This document shows positions 24,439-33,295 of a stretch of 45,206 bases of DNA, piece after piece. Every line of letters begins with the position of its first letter. Position 1 is the stretch's first letter. The stretch spans positions 1-45,206 of the forward strand of contig JAJRVM010000072.1 in assembly GCA_024277285.1 (NCBI GenBank), written 5' to 3'. The notes under the pieces are model-generated. The model searched no databases. It saw nothing but the letters and a program-made list of their open reading frames with translations, and was not told the DNA's origin. A program made the translations under genes and the position numbers. Source of the DNA: Planctomycetota bacterium (GTDB lineage Bacteria; Planctomycetota; Planctomycetia; Pirellulales; Pirellulaceae).

Positions 24439-24997
24439 ATGGGGCTACGTTTTCTTAGGCCCTCCGGGCCAAAAAAAAGAGTTCGTAGCTGGGCCCGCCG
24501 AGGGCTCGCAAAAGCGCCGGAACGGTGTCACAACAGGAGGAAACCATGAAGCGAATTAGGCCCGGAGGGCCGGCATAGCCTCTGCCGGTGCCGTGAGGCA
24601 CCGGTGCAGTTCGCGCAGAACCGGCAAGCCCCAGCAGGGGCGACACAGGAAACGCGATCGGTGCTGCCTGTATCGCCCCTGCGGGGCTTTTTTGGGCTTC
24701 GGAGTTGCCAAGTTCCGGGGTCTGACGACCCCGGCAAGGGCTGTGTTGGCCCTCCGGGCCAAAAAACGGTCGATGATCCGTGGCATTCGCGCCGGAGAAG
24801 TGCGCTGCGACACCTGATGTTTTCTGCGAGACTCATCAAGTGCCCAGGGGCGTAGCAAGCCCTGAGGTGGCTTGAATTCGGTCCGCTTGACAGCTTGGCG
24901 AGCGATTTCTACGATTGGAAGCTTGTCATGTTTTCAAAAACAGTTGTTGACCAATAGGTTGCGTTGCCCAGGTACTTGCCTGTTTTGAGGTAGTGAG
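24439..24997. other. Repeat-rich spacer between ruvB and rpmF
   Basis: 559 bp without a convincing gene. The palindrome GGCCCTCCGGGCC occurs at 24458-24470 and 24748-24760, each followed by a run of A, and GGCCCGGAGGGCC occurs at 24559-24571. Between them lie a CCGGTGCC/GGCACCGG hairpin (about 24588-24604), a long imperfect hairpin (24626-24690) and a GGGGTC/GACCCC hairpin near 24720. The last 240 bp must hold the rpmF promoter, but none is clear. Confidence 0.65.
24626..24693 (+). terminator. Long hairpin with T-run downstream of ruvB
   Basis: AAGCCCC, AGGGGCGA and CACAGG (24626-24648) pair in order with CCTGTA, TCGCCCCTG and CGGGGCTT (24667-24690), and TTTTTT follows (24688-24693). It could terminate ruv transcripts, but it is part of a larger repeat and may be incidental. 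Confidence 0.55.
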
Positions 24998-25180
24998 ATG
25001 GCCGTTCCCAAGCGTAAACATTCGAATTCGCGAACCGGCAAGCGCCGTTCGCACGATGCCAAGAAGGCCCGCCAGCTGACATTTTGCCCGAAGTGCAGCA
25101 CTGCGGTACCCACCCACGTTGTCTGCCCGACATGCGGCCATTACATGGGTCGTCAGGTCGTTGAGGTTGCGGAATCGTAA
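24998..25180 (+). CDS. rpmF: 50S ribosomal protein L32
   Basis: A small zinc-ribbon protein of the large ribosomal subunit (60 residues). It begins MAVPKRKHSNSRTGKRRSHD, the family signature, followed by two CxxC pairs (CPKC and CPTC) that would bind zinc. GAGGTAGTGAG directly upstream gives a good ribosome-binding site. As in many bacteria it stands in front of fatty acid synthesis genes, but the next gene here is fabD; plsX and fabH are missing from the usual place. Confidence 0.97.
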   Translation: MAVPKRKHSNSRTGKRRSHDAKKARQLTFCPKCSTAVPTHVVCPTCGHYMGRQVVEVAES

Positions 25181-25214
25181 TCGGTTTGGTCGGTACCGCT
25201 CGGGTGTCGCGGCT

Positions 25215-25242
25215 GTGCTGCCACGTTTGTGCTGCCACGTTC
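25215..25242. repeat. 14-bp near-perfect tandem duplication
   Basis: GTGCTGCCACGTTT at 25215-25228 is followed by GTGCTGCCACGTTC at 25229-25242 (13 of 14 identical), in the spacer after rpmF. Confidence 0.85.
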
Positions 25243-25466
25243 GTGATGTTGGCGATCGGCGCGCGGATTGAGCGTGGATTGCAGGACGAACGTCAGTGAG
25301 CCTTTGATGTATTTCTGTTTTCTATAGTAGCGTCTCTCGCCAAGTAGGTAGAATCGCGCTGGGCAGATCGCGTTTGTAGCCGATTGCACCGTTGACACAC
25401 GCGGGTGTCAACGCGTGGGTCGGGAGCGTTAGTAGCCCTCCAACATTCAGCTGGAAGGTCGTTCGC

Positions 25467-26378
25467 GTGAGTAAGATTGTCTTTCTGTTTCCCGGTCAGG
25501 GCGCCCAGACGGTCGGTATGGGAAGCCAGTTGGCCGAGACGGTCCCAGCGGTGCGGCGGCTGTATGATCGCGCTGCCGACGTTTTGGGCTATGACTTGGC
25601 CCAAGTCTGTTTCAACGGTCCCGAGCAGCGACTGGACTCGACGGTGATTAGTCAGCCGGCGTTGTTTGTCACCAGTCTTGCTGCGTTGGAGTCGTTGCGT
25701 TTGGAGTCGCCAGCGGTCGTTGAGGCGTGCCAGGCCACGGCGGGCTTGAGTCTGGGCGAGTATACGGCGATGGTCTTTGCAGGGGTGATGGAGTTCGAGG
25801 ACGCTTTGCAGGTGGTCAAGCGGCGTGGCGAGGCAATGCAGGCGGCCGCGGATGCCGTTCCGAGTGGCATGGTCAGTATCCTGGGACTTGAATTGGAAAA
25901 AGTCGAACAGCTGTGTGCCGAGGCTCGCAGCGAGGGTGAGGTGCTGCAGGTTGCGAACCGGCTTTGCCCAGGAAATATTGCCATTTCGGGCCATTCTACT
26001 GCGTGTGAACGAGCCGCCGAGAAGGCCGCGTCGTTCGGCGCGATGAAGGCTGTGCCGCTGGCAGTTGCCGGAGCTTTTCACACGGAATTGATGCAGTCGG
26101 CAGTGGCTCAGTTGGAGGACGTGTTGACGCAAGTGCCGATGCAGACGCCTCGCATTCCCGTGGTTTCAAATGTGGATGCGCGCCCGCACGATGATCCGGA
26201 GCAGATCCGCCAATTGTTAATCAAGCAGGTCGTGTCGCCCGTTCGTTGGGAAGATTCGATGCGGTACCTGTTGGACCAAGGAGCTCAGCACTTTTATGAA
26301 ATCGGGCCGGGACGCGTCTTGCGCGGTTTGCTGCGACGGGTCAACCGGAAGGTGCCGTGCGACAATACGCCTGCGTGA
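25467..26378 (+). CDS. fabD: Malonyl-CoA:ACP transacylase
   Basis: Transfers malonyl groups from CoA to acyl carrier protein for fatty acid elongation (303 residues). Motifs are FLFPGQGAQTVGMG at the N terminus, the nucleophile elbow GLSLGEYTA (GHSLGE in many species), QVVKRRGEAMQ with the malonate-binding Arg, and AVAGAFHTELM with the catalytic His. The start is the GTG at 25467 (VSKIVFLFPGQG), with GGAAGG 9 bases upstream; the frame is open 25 codons further, but those are not family-like. The gene order fabD-fabG-acpP-fabF is the standard type II cluster. Confidence 0.96.
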   Translation: MSKIVFLFPGQGAQTVGMGSQLAETVPAVRRLYDRAADVLGYDLAQVCFNGPEQRLDSTVISQPALFVTSLAALESLRLESPAVVEACQATAGLSLGEYTAMVFAGVMEFEDALQVVKRRGEAMQAAADAVPSGMVSILGLELEKVEQLCAEARSEGEVLQVANRLCPGNIAISGHSTACERAAEKAASFGAMKAVPLAVAGAFHTELMQSAVAQLEDVLTQVPMQTPRIPVVSNVDARPHDDPEQIRQLLIKQVVSPVRWEDSMRYLLDQGAQHFYEIGPGRVLRGLLRRVNRKVPCDNTPA

Positions 26379-26551
26379 TGGGGCCTTACATTAGACGTTG
26401 TTGTAGGTTGGTCTTGGCCGTGGATGTTGTGCTCTCTGGGGCCGATCGACTGGCGGTCGATTCCAATCACCTTGAAGGTTGTGTCACCACGTGGCTGGAC
26501 GAATACCAAGCATTAAGTAACTACCAGGCAATAAGAAACTAATTGAGACAA

Positions 26552-27322
26552 ATGAGCGAAAAACCAATCCCGGTCATTCAGGCGGATTTAAGTGGACAAG
26601 TGGCGATCGTCACGGGGGCAAGCCAGGGCCTCGGTCAGGCGATGGCGATTGCATTGGCAGCCAATGGCGCTACGGTGGTCTGTGTCGCGCGGAATGCCGA
26701 AAAACTTGCTCAGACGGTTGCTACGATCGAAGCGGCTGGTGGCAAGGCGGAAGCAAGCAGTTGTGATGTGAAGAATGGCGAACAGGTTGATCAGCTGGTC
26801 GATGGGGTCATGGAAAAGCATGACCGTCTCGATATCTTGATCAACAATGCGGGCATCACTCGCGACACGTTGTTACCGCGAATGAGCGATTCCGAATGGG
26901 ACGACGTCATTGAGACCAATCTGCGTGGTGCGTTCCTCTTCGCTCGAGCCGCCACGCGTGTTATGATGCGCGCTCGATACGGTCGAGTCATCAATATCAG
27001 CAGCGTTTCCGGTTTGATCGGCAACGCGGGCAAAACGAATTACTCGGCATCGAAGGCCGGTTTGATCGGCATGACGCGTTCGTTGAGCAAGGAGTTGGCC
27101 AAACGCAATGTGACGGTTAATGCCATTGCACCTGGGTTTATCGAGAGTGAAATGACCAAAACCTTGGGGGATGCCTTGATCAGCGAGGTGAAAAAGCATA
27201 TTCCGGCACGCCGGCTCGGCAAACCCGAAGAAGTCGCTGCGGCAGCGGTTTTTCTGGCCAGTCCTGCGGCGGCGTATGTGACGGGATGTGTATTGACGGT
27301 TGATGGGGGGATGACGGGTTGA
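26552..27322 (+). CDS. fabG: 3-oxoacyl-ACP reductase
   Basis: NADPH-dependent ketoreductase of fatty acid synthesis, a short-chain dehydrogenase of 256 residues. The cofactor motif is TGASQGLG, then NNAGITRDTL, the catalytic Ser in NISSVSG, YSASKAG with catalytic Tyr and Lys, and IAPGFIESEMT. The C-terminal VTGCVLTVDGGMTG is typical of FabG. The ATG at 26552 is preferred to the TTG three codons upstream; the ribosome-binding site is weak. It lies 173 bp behind fabD and ends just before a perfect hairpin. Confidence 0.95.
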   Translation: MSEKPIPVIQADLSGQVAIVTGASQGLGQAMAIALAANGATVVCVARNAEKLAQTVATIEAAGGKAEASSCDVKNGEQVDQLVDGVMEKHDRLDILINNAGITRDTLLPRMSDSEWDDVIETNLRGAFLFARAATRVMMRARYGRVINISSVSGLIGNAGKTNYSASKAGLIGMTRSLSKELAKRNVTVNAIAPGFIESEMTKTLGDALISEVKKHIPARRLGKPEEVAAAAVFLASPAAAYVTGCVLTVDGGMTG

Positions 27323-27343
27323 ACCACCCACTGTGTGGGTGGT
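27323..27343 (+). terminator. Perfect hairpin directly after fabG
   Basis: ACCACCCAC (27323-27331) pairs with GTGGGTGGT (27335-27343) across a TGT triloop, immediately after the fabG stop. There is no solid T-run (AGACTGTTTG follows), so it may be a weak terminator or an mRNA stabiliser that sets the fabG/acpP expression ratio. Confidence 0.5.
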
Positions 27344-27628
27344 AGACTGTTTGTATTATAGAGGGTGCTCATGAGCCGAGTCCGATGCGCCGTAACACGG
27401 ACCGCATCTTGACCTGTCTTATGGAAATCCTCTATCTTCTTGTTTCAATTGCGGTGAAGTTCGGCTGGCGGAACGGCTGAGATCCCGGGATTGCTTCGTA
27501 TCGGTTTTAATTGACTGAGGTTAGGTGAGTGCGGGACGTACGTCTATTTATTGAGCGATAGCTTTTTTTGAGCAATAGCTTGGCCCATTCTTGGGTCGTC
27601 CAAACCAAATCATAGGAGGTTGATGCTC
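27344..27628. other. Leader region of acpP
   Basis: This 285-bp spacer likely carries a separate acpP promoter, since ACP is needed at much higher levels than FabG. A TTGACT at 27511-27516 is present, but no matching -10 lies at the right distance. A perfect AGGAGGT ribosome-binding site ends it. Confidence 0.4.
27614..27620 (+). promoter_or_regulatory. Strong ribosome-binding site that decides the acpP start
   Basis: AGGAGGT is a full anti-16S match. It is 2 bases before an ATG (27623), too close, and 8 bases before a GTG (27629), the ideal distance. The GTG is therefore the likely start. Confidence 0.8.
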
Positions 27629-27871
27629 GTGGCATCTGTTGAAGAACGCGTTGTCGACATCGTTTCGGAACAACTCGGAGTTGACAAGGACAAAATCACT
27701 CGAGAAACCCATTTTGTGAACGACCTCGGGGCTGATTCACTGGACACGGTAGAATTGGTGATGGAGTTGGAAGAGGAATTCGACATCAACATCCCCGACG
27801 ACGCCGCTGAAAAAATCCAGACTGTCGGTGAGGCGATCGATTTCATCGACAAGGCGCAGTCTTCCTCGTAA
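27629..27871 (+). CDS. acpP: Acyl carrier protein
   Basis: A small acidic carrier protein (80 residues) that holds growing acyl chains on a phosphopantetheine arm. The attachment Ser is in [18 protein letters not shown]; helix II follows the DSL motif as in all ACPs. It starts [17 protein letters not shown] (GTG at 27629), chosen by spacing from a perfect ribosome-binding site. fabF follows, with its start 18 bp after the acpP stop. The strong ribosome-binding site fits the high abundance of ACP. Confidence 0.97.
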   Translation: MASVEERVVDIVSEQLGVDKDKITRETHFVNDLGADSLDTVELVMELEEEFDINIPDDAAEKIQTVGEAIDFIDKAQSSS

Positions 27872-27889
27872 GTGGGTGAATTCTCTCAA

Positions 27890-29140
27890 ATGAAACGACG
27901 CGTCGTCGTTACCGGCTTGGGAGTGGTTACCGCCATCAGTTGCGAAGTCGACGATCTGTGGCAACGGATCGTCGCTGGCGAAAGTGGTGTGCACCCCGTG
28001 CGTCTCTACGATACGACCGATTTGAAGGTCAAATTCGGTGGCGATATCTACGATTGGAATCCGCACGAGTATTTGAGTGCAAAGGATACCAAGCGTATTG
28101 ATCGGTTTACGCAGTTTGCCATGGTTGCCGGCATCGATGCCATGCGCGACTCGGGAATCGACGTGGCGTGCGAGGATCCCTATCGCTGTGGTGTGGTCCT
28201 TGGCACCGGCATTGGTGGGTTGGGAGAGATCGAGGCGCAAATGAGCCGGTTGATGGCGAAAGGTCCCGATCGAGTTTCGCCATTTACGGTTCCCAAGATG
28301 ATGCTCAACGCCGCCGGCAGCGTGCTGTCGATCGAGTTCGGGATGCATGGGCCGAACTACGCGGTCGCGACGGCGTGTGCTAGTGCCACCAACGCGATGT
28401 CTGATTCGCTGAAGATCATTCAAGACGGACGGGCCGATGTGGTCCTGACGGGTGGAACTGAAGCGGCCATGACCCGCATGGGGATGGCCGCGTTTCAGAA
28501 TATCAAGGCGCTCTCGGCACGCAACGATGATCCTGCTGGTGCCAGTCGCCCGTTCGATGCCGATCGCGACGGTTTCGTTTTCAGTGAGGGTGCCGGGTTA
28601 CTCGTCTTCGAGGAACTTGAGCACGCACGCGCTCGCGGGGCGACCATCTACTGCGAAGTCTATGGAGCGGGCGTCAGTGCCGATGCCAGCCACATTACTC
28701 AACCCGAAGCCAACGGTGCGGGCGCGGCGCGGGCGATGGCCGTCGCTTTGCAAGATGCCCGGCTCGAGCCGTCGGGGATCGATTACATCAATGCACACGG
28801 CACCAGTACACTGCTCGGTGACAAAGCGGAAACATTGGCGATCAAGCAGGTGTTTCACGACCATGCCAAGAAGGTGAGCATTTCCAGTACGAAGAGCCAG
28901 CTTGGGCATTCGCTCGGTGCAAGTGGCGGCATCGAATTGGTGGTGGCGATCCAATCACTGCGCGACCATGTCATCCCGCCCACGATTAATCTGGAGACGC
29001 CTGATCCCGATTGCGACCTCGATTATACGCCGAACCAGCCGCGCGAGCGTGTCGTGAAGACCGTGATGAGCAACAGCTTCGGTTTCGGCGGTCACAACGC
29101 TTCGATCATCATTGGCGTTCTACGTGATCCCGCTGTGTGA
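27890..29140 (+). CDS. fabF: 3-oxoacyl-ACP synthase II
   Basis: Elongating ketosynthase of fatty acid synthesis (416 residues). It shows the nucleophilic Cys in TACASATNAM, the two catalytic His in NAHGTST and KSQLGHSLGASGG (with the conserved Lys), and the C-terminal glycine-rich NSFGFGGHNAS. The start is the ATG at 27890 (MKRRVVVTGLG, family-like); a GTG six codons upstream directly follows the acpP stop and is also possible. Because acpP and fabF nearly touch, translation is probably coupled. The stop codon falls within a 13-bp triplicated sequence. Confidence 0.96.
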   Translation: MKRRVVVTGLGVVTAISCEVDDLWQRIVAGESGVHPVRLYDTTDLKVKFGGDIYDWNPHEYLSAKDTKRIDRFTQFAMVAGIDAMRDSGIDVACEDPYRCGVVLGTGIGGLGEIEAQMSRLMAKGPDRVSPFTVPKMMLNAAGSVLSIEFGMHGPNYAVATACASATNAMSDSLKIIQDGRADVVLTGGTEAAMTRMGMAAFQNIKALSARNDDPAGASRPFDADRDGFVFSEGAGLLVFEELEHARARGATIYCEVYGAGVSADASHITQPEANGAGAARAMAVALQDARLEPSGIDYINAHGTSTLLGDKAETLAIKQVFHDHAKKVSISSTKSQLGHSLGASGGIELVVAIQSLRDHVIPPTINLETPDPDCDLDYTPNQPRERVVKTVMSNSFGFGGHNASIIIGVLRDPAV

Positions 29141-29162
29141 TCCCGCTGTGTGATCCCGCTGT
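29124..29162. repeat. 13-bp perfect tandem triplication across the fabF stop
   Basis: GTGATCCCGCTGT occurs three times (29124-29136, 29137-29149, 29150-29162). The fabF TGA (29138-29140) lies in the second copy, so a period that is not a multiple of three is harmless. The last coded residues DPAV come from the first copy. Confidence 0.95.
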
Positions 29163-29216
29163 GTGAGCGAGCGGTCCTTGGTCGGAGGGCGAGTGTGACA
29201 CGGCTCGTTCCGCTGG

Positions 29217-29855
29217 TCAATTGAATCGCACTCCCCTGCCCCGCAGGTCGGCTGCCAGTTGCTGCGGGCTGGTGAACTGTACGGCATCCAGTCCCGCCGC
29301 CCGCGCTCCCTCAACATTTTCGATGCGATCATCGACGAAAAACACTTCGCCCGGCGCCACCCCCGCACGCTGGATTGCGACCTCATAGATTTTTCGATCC
29401 GGTTTGCTTACGCCCAGGTCGTAACTCAGCACGGCCACCTGAAACAGCCGTTCGATGATGGTGAATCGTCCCCGCGAAACAAAATCCCAGTGCGCTTCGC
29501 AGGTGTTGGAGAGGATCCCCAGCGGGTACCCGGCCGATTCGAGATGGGCGACGATCGGAACGACGGGCGTGTGCAACTGAAAAATGTCGCTGTTGGCCAA
29601 GTGAAACGCAGCAGGATCGGGCCATTCTTGGGGGTCGTCGAAACACGCTGCACAGAATTGTTGATAGATTTCCTGGCTGGTGAGCGCGCCTTGCTCATAG
29701 CGATTCTGGAGTCCGCTGGCGAACAAAGTCGCCCAGATTCTATCGGCTGGCAAGCCAACCAATTCGCCCAATTGTGCGCACGCGGTTTGGTGACTGAAGG
29801 TCAGTAGAACGTTGCCAAGGTCAAAATAAATGAATCGGGGCGTCGTGCGGGGCAT
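29217..29855 (-). CDS. HAD-superfamily hydrolase
   Basis: A probable phosphatase of 212 residues. Motif I is FDLGNVLL (nucleophile Asp, with Asn where the DxD motif has its second acid, as in YihX-like sugar-phosphate phosphatases). Motif II is LSNTCEAHW, motif III is the Lys in GVSKPDRKIYE, and motif IV is FVDDRIENVEGARAAG. The cap is a short helical insert after motif I. The start ATG at 29855 has GAGGAAGTAC just upstream, a good site. It converges with fabF and has no operon partner. A sugar phosphate or nucleotide substrate is likely, but none can be named. Confidence 0.88.
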   Translation of the reverse strand: MPRTTPRFIYFDLGNVLLTFSHQTACAQLGELVGLPADRIWATLFASGLQNRYEQGALTSQEIYQQFCAACFDDPQEWPDPAAFHLANSDIFQLHTPVVPIVAHLESAGYPLGILSNTCEAHWDFVSRGRFTIIERLFQVAVLSYDLGVSKPDRKIYEVAIQRAGVAPGEVFFVDDRIENVEGARAAGLDAVQFTSPQQLAADLRGRGVRFN

Positions 29856-30370
29856 GTACTTCCTCTTCGCCGGAGCTGTCAGTTTCTTGTTTGCCAGTTT
29901 CTTGTTTGAATGGACCTTACTACGCGACTACCTAGTTGGACAGCACTACATTATCTGGAGCAATACGCGCAACTTGTTTCCGAACAAGAGGTTATGGGCA
30001 TGCAGGCCCCTGCCTGCTTGGCAGGCAGGTGAATAAGTTTGCCAAGCTAGATCGCAACCGAGGTGATTCCTCCCCCCCACTCCCGCGTCTGCCGCCGAAG
30101 GCGGCAGACGCGGGAGTGGGGGCCGTTTTCGGGGGTGCTCCTGCTCGCCAGGTAAACTGATTCACCAACGGCACAAGGCCGTTGGGGTCTGGAGTTTACG
30201 TCAAAAGTGGCGCTGTCGAATTAGAATCCGTCCCAAAACCTGGTTAACGTGCACGAGTCTTCGGTTCTGCGCAACGGTGTCGATAGTTGTGTGGCAGTTT
30301 CTTAGTACCACGAATGACCACCGGAAATCAAGCAGCGCGCCGAGCCACCTCGGATGTACTCGCGCGGCCG
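29856..30370. other. Spacer with a hairpin element between two minus-strand genes
   Basis: This 515-bp gap holds a 15-bp tandem duplication (cagtttcttgtttg, 29880-29909), the hairpin element copy 4 (about 30000-30215) and about 150 bp without visible signals. No open frame here looks coding. Confidence 0.6.
30000..30215. repeat. Hairpin element, copy 4
   Basis: It has the same plan as the MITE at 22224: a left hairpin CCTGCCTG/CAGGCAGG (about 30009-30029), a 23-bp perfect central stem with a GAA triloop (30074-30096 with 30100-30122), and a right hairpin CCAACGG/CCGTTGG (about 30162-30186). The segment between left and central hairpins aligns with copy 3 (gtgaa.aagttt.ccaagct). I could not find the GTAAC-type ends, so the limits are approximate. 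Confidence 0.65.
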
Positions 30371-30688
30371 TTAACCCATTGCCATGAGAAACTCACTCAT
30401 CTCCGCCGCCGCATGCTGATCACCCTGCGTGCGCGCCTGTTCGATGCCGTCGCGCAGCACCGCTCGTGCGCGCTCCATCTCATGCATTTGCACTAAGAGT
30501 TTTCCCGCCATGAAGAACGAAGGGACATGCGGAGTCGCAGCGCTCATGAGTTGGTGGAATCGAGCCAGACTGCCGTCGTGGTCCCCCTCCTTTTGCAGTT
30601 CCATTGCCAGGCTGTAGCGCAGGAACGTGTCTTCCGGCTCCTCGGCTAACATCGCCTCCAGCTTCTCCTTGCGTGACGCACCACTCAT
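30371..30688 (-). CDS. Small TPR-like protein
   Basis: A 105-residue helical protein with about two tetratricopeptide-like units: KLEAMLAEEPEDTFLRYSLAMEL, and PSFFMAGKLLVQMHEMERARAVLRDGIEQA. TPRs mediate protein-protein contacts; no enzyme or membrane motif is seen. The start ATG at 30688 has GAGGA 9 bases upstream; a frame 20 codons longer lacks such a site. It is divergent from the DUF11 surface protein gene. I cannot assign a role. Confidence 0.8.
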   Translation of the reverse strand: MSGASRKEKLEAMLAEEPEDTFLRYSLAMELQKEGDHDGSLARFHQLMSAATPHVPSFFMAGKLLVQMHEMERARAVLRDGIEQARTQGDQHAAAEMSEFLMAMG

Positions 30689-31080
30689 ACTTGCTTTCCT
30701 CGCGAGTTCCAAAATACCCGGTTCGACCAGAACCCCATCTCCCGACAACGCAGCTGTCGCAAGGCCGGTTTGCGGGTCTCCGCCGCGAGCGTTGCTTTGG
30801 ATGTCGGGGGTTGGGCAAACATGCCCACTCCTCCAAAATAAGCTACCAGATTTCCCTTGTGCAACTGGCTCGGCGCAACTTTCGGCGAGCGTTCTTGCCT
30901 ATTTTGCCTTGCTGGTTTTTTCGGAAAAGTTTTGTGGACTGACACGTTCGTTTCGACCGATACAACCAGCGCGCCTGAATTCTACGCGTTGTGTGGCTTG
31001 GCGCGCTTCCAGCTTGCCTACTCCCTCTTGTGGTGGTATTGCAAGTCGAAAGAAATCGACATCGAACCAGGAACAGGACC
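30689..31080. other. Divergent promoter region before the DUF11 protein gene
   Basis: 392 bp between divergent genes. It presumably carries both promoters, but no strong -35/-10 pair is visible. A T-rich patch (ctggttttttcgg) lies near 30910. AGGA just before 31081 serves the plus-strand gene. Confidence 0.45.
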
Positions 31081-33195
31081 ATGCTCCGAACTGACTCGTT
31101 AACCTGCTGGCTAATTGCCGTCGTTGTGTGCTTGGCCGGGACCACTCATGCTCAAGGGCCTAACACGCCGCGTCCCCAAGCCGGGGCAATGGCACCGGTG
31201 GGCCGGGTACCGGCGAAGTTCGTCGCTGGCCAGCCAGCGGAACTGACGCCGCCCGGCTTGATCGAGCTTGCTCAGGATAAGCCACAGACGCTCGTGGACC
31301 GTCTCAAGGCGATTCGTGGCGGTGGCGGGACGGCTGCCAAACCGGTGCCCGAGCCTGGCGAATATGACACTTCGTCGCGGCGCACGGCGGACCGCCGGTC
31401 CGCGCGAACCGAAGTGCCGCATTCTCCGACACCGCGCGATTCTGAACCGAGCGTATCAACCGGAGCGACGTCGACCGGGACGGCCGAGCGTTCCCTCTCC
31501 TCGGTTCTAGTGCATCGAGACACTCAGCCTGGCAACGCTGCTCCGATCACCAGCTCTTCTGACTTGATCACGACCGAATCGAGTTCAAATCAGCCGACCG
31601 GGTTGAGCGACGCCTTCGCCGCATCGACGGCGCAACCGAGTTCCTCGCGCCGCTCTGCTCGTCGCCGTCGTCCGCCCGCGACGACCACCTATGATGCTCC
31701 TTCTACGCACGCTCCTTCTACGACTCATCAGAGTTCCACAAGTACCACCGGTTCGCAATTGTCGATGAGCCAACAGGGGCCCACATTGCGTGTCGAGACG
31801 CAAGGTCCCAAAGCGATTGCTGTCGGCAAGAAAGTGACTTATCGAATTCGTTTGGTCAATCAAGGGAGCGTTAGCGCGCGTCGCGTGGTCGTGAGTGCGA
31901 CGTTGCCGGTGTCGGTTCAAATTATATCGGCCCAGGCACGACTAGGCAAAGTTGACAAGACGGTCGACTCGGCCGGCGGCAAGTTGGTCACCTGGACCAT
32001 CGATCAAGTCTCCGCAAGTTCTCAACAGGAACTGGCCGTCACATTGAAAGCAACCGAAAACAAACCGCTCGACTTGAAAGTCGATTGGATCTATCGCCCC
32101 GCATCGCTGTCTGCTCGCATTGACGTCCAGCAGCCGCAATTGGCGGTGAGCGTCGACGGGCCGGTTGAGATGCGTTATGGCGAAACCAAGGTATTCAAAG
32201 TCAAATTGAGCAATCCGGGCAACGGCCCGGCGGAAAACGTATCGGTGAACATTGCTGCGACCGGTGCCAACGGGCGGCCGAACAGCATTGGTACGTTGGC
32301 GGCAGGCCAGAGCCGTACTTTGGAGCTCGAGCTGACCGCCAACCAAGCTGGAACGATGCAGATTCGTGCCGTGGCGCGCGGTGATGGCGCTTTGCAGGCC
32401 GAATCCGCACACGACATTCGTGTGCGCCAAGCCAAGTTGGCAGTCCAGATCACCGCTCCTGGTTTGGTCTACGCCGGAACCACGGCGACGTACAAGATCC
32501 GTGTCGCCAATCGTGGTGACGCGGTGGCGGCAGGCGTAGTCATGCAAGTCGAGTTGCCGACCGGCGCTAAGAACGGTATTGGTGTGGACAAGAAGCCGAT
32601 CACGCTGGAACAGCCTCGTTGGCGGATCGGCGATCTGAGCCCAGGAGCGGAACGCGTCTACAGTATGCAGTGTGACCTGAATGTCAGTGGGCAGAACCAG
32701 TTGGTCGCGCGCCTGCAAGGTACCGGTGACGTTTCCGCGTCCGATACCGCGATGACCGCCGTCGAAGCGATCGCCGACCTGAAGCTGGTGATCAACGATC
32801 CGAAAGGACCTGTACCCCTCGGCAAAGACGTGGTGTACGAGATCAAAGTACTCAACCGAGGATCCAAAGAAGCTCTGGATGTCTCAGTCGTGGCTCAGTT
32901 CTCGGAAGGAATTGAACCCTCGGCCACTGCCGGCCAACGCGGTGAAATTGTACCCGGTCAAGTCGTCTTTGATGCGATCGAGAGCATTCCTCCTGGCGGC
33001 GAGGTTGTCATGAAGATCACGGCGCGAGCTGACAAGGCCGGGAACATGCGATTCCGCGCGGAATTGAATTGTGCTGCTCCCGAAACCAAGCTGATTGCGG
33101 AAGAGAGTACGCGGTTCTACGGAACCGCGGCGGTATCCTCCAAACCGCGCACGGCCGATCAATCGTCGAGTCAACCGACGCCGGCACGTCGCTAA
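31081..33195 (+). CDS. Secreted DUF11-repeat surface protein
   Basis: A 704-residue exported protein with a signal peptide (residues 1-24, AGTTHA) and a long Ser/Thr/Pro/Arg-rich region (about 60-230). At least four immunoglobulin-like DUF11/CARDB modules follow, starting near residues 235 (TLRVETQGPK), 352 (PQLAVSVDGP), 450 (AKLAVQITAPG) and 565 (ADLKLVINDPKGPV). Each carries the V.Y.I.V.N.G pattern. Such arrays usually build cell-surface stalks or matrix proteins, and they are common in planctomycetes. The ATG at 31081 has AGGA upstream; the frame extends 30 codons further, but without a signal peptide. A 15-bp in-frame duplication (APSTHAPST) lies at about 31694-31723. It converges with the RNase D-like gene. 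Confidence 0.85.
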   Translation: MLRTDSLTCWLIAVVVCLAGTTHAQGPNTPRPQAGAMAPVGRVPAKFVAGQPAELTPPGLIELAQDKPQTLVDRLKAIRGGGGTAAKPVPEPGEYDTSSRRTADRRSARTEVPHSPTPRDSEPSVSTGATSTGTAERSLSSVLVHRDTQPGNAAPITSSSDLITTESSSNQPTGLSDAFAASTAQPSSSRRSARRRRPPATTTYDAPSTHAPSTTHQSSTSTTGSQLSMSQQGPTLRVETQGPKAIAVGKKVTYRIRLVNQGSVSARRVVVSATLPVSVQIISAQARLGKVDKTVDSAGGKLVTWTIDQVSASSQQELAVTLKATENKPLDLKVDWIYRPASLSARIDVQQPQLAVSVDGPVEMRYGETKVFKVKLSNPGNGPAENVSVNIAATGANGRPNSIGTLAAGQSRTLELELTANQAGTMQIRAVARGDGALQAESAHDIRVRQAKLAVQITAPGLVYAGTTATYKIRVANRGDAVAAGVVMQVELPTGAKNGIGVDKKPITLEQPRWRIGDLSPGAERVYSMQCDLNVSGQNQLVARLQGTGDVSASDTAMTAVEAIADLKLVINDPKGPVPLGKDVVYEIKVLNRGSKEALDVSVVAQFSEGIEPSATAGQRGEIVPGQVVFDAIESIPPGGEVVMKITARADKAGNMRFRAELNCAAPETKLIAEESTRFYGTAAVSSKPRTADQSSSQPTPARR

Positions 33196-33295
33196 CACGC
33201 TTCCACCCGGCAGTGTGTCGCGCTCACCGCATGCGCGGCACACCTGACGTGTGCGCGGCTAAGCAAGCTTCTAACTGCTCGTGTACCGCCGCAAG

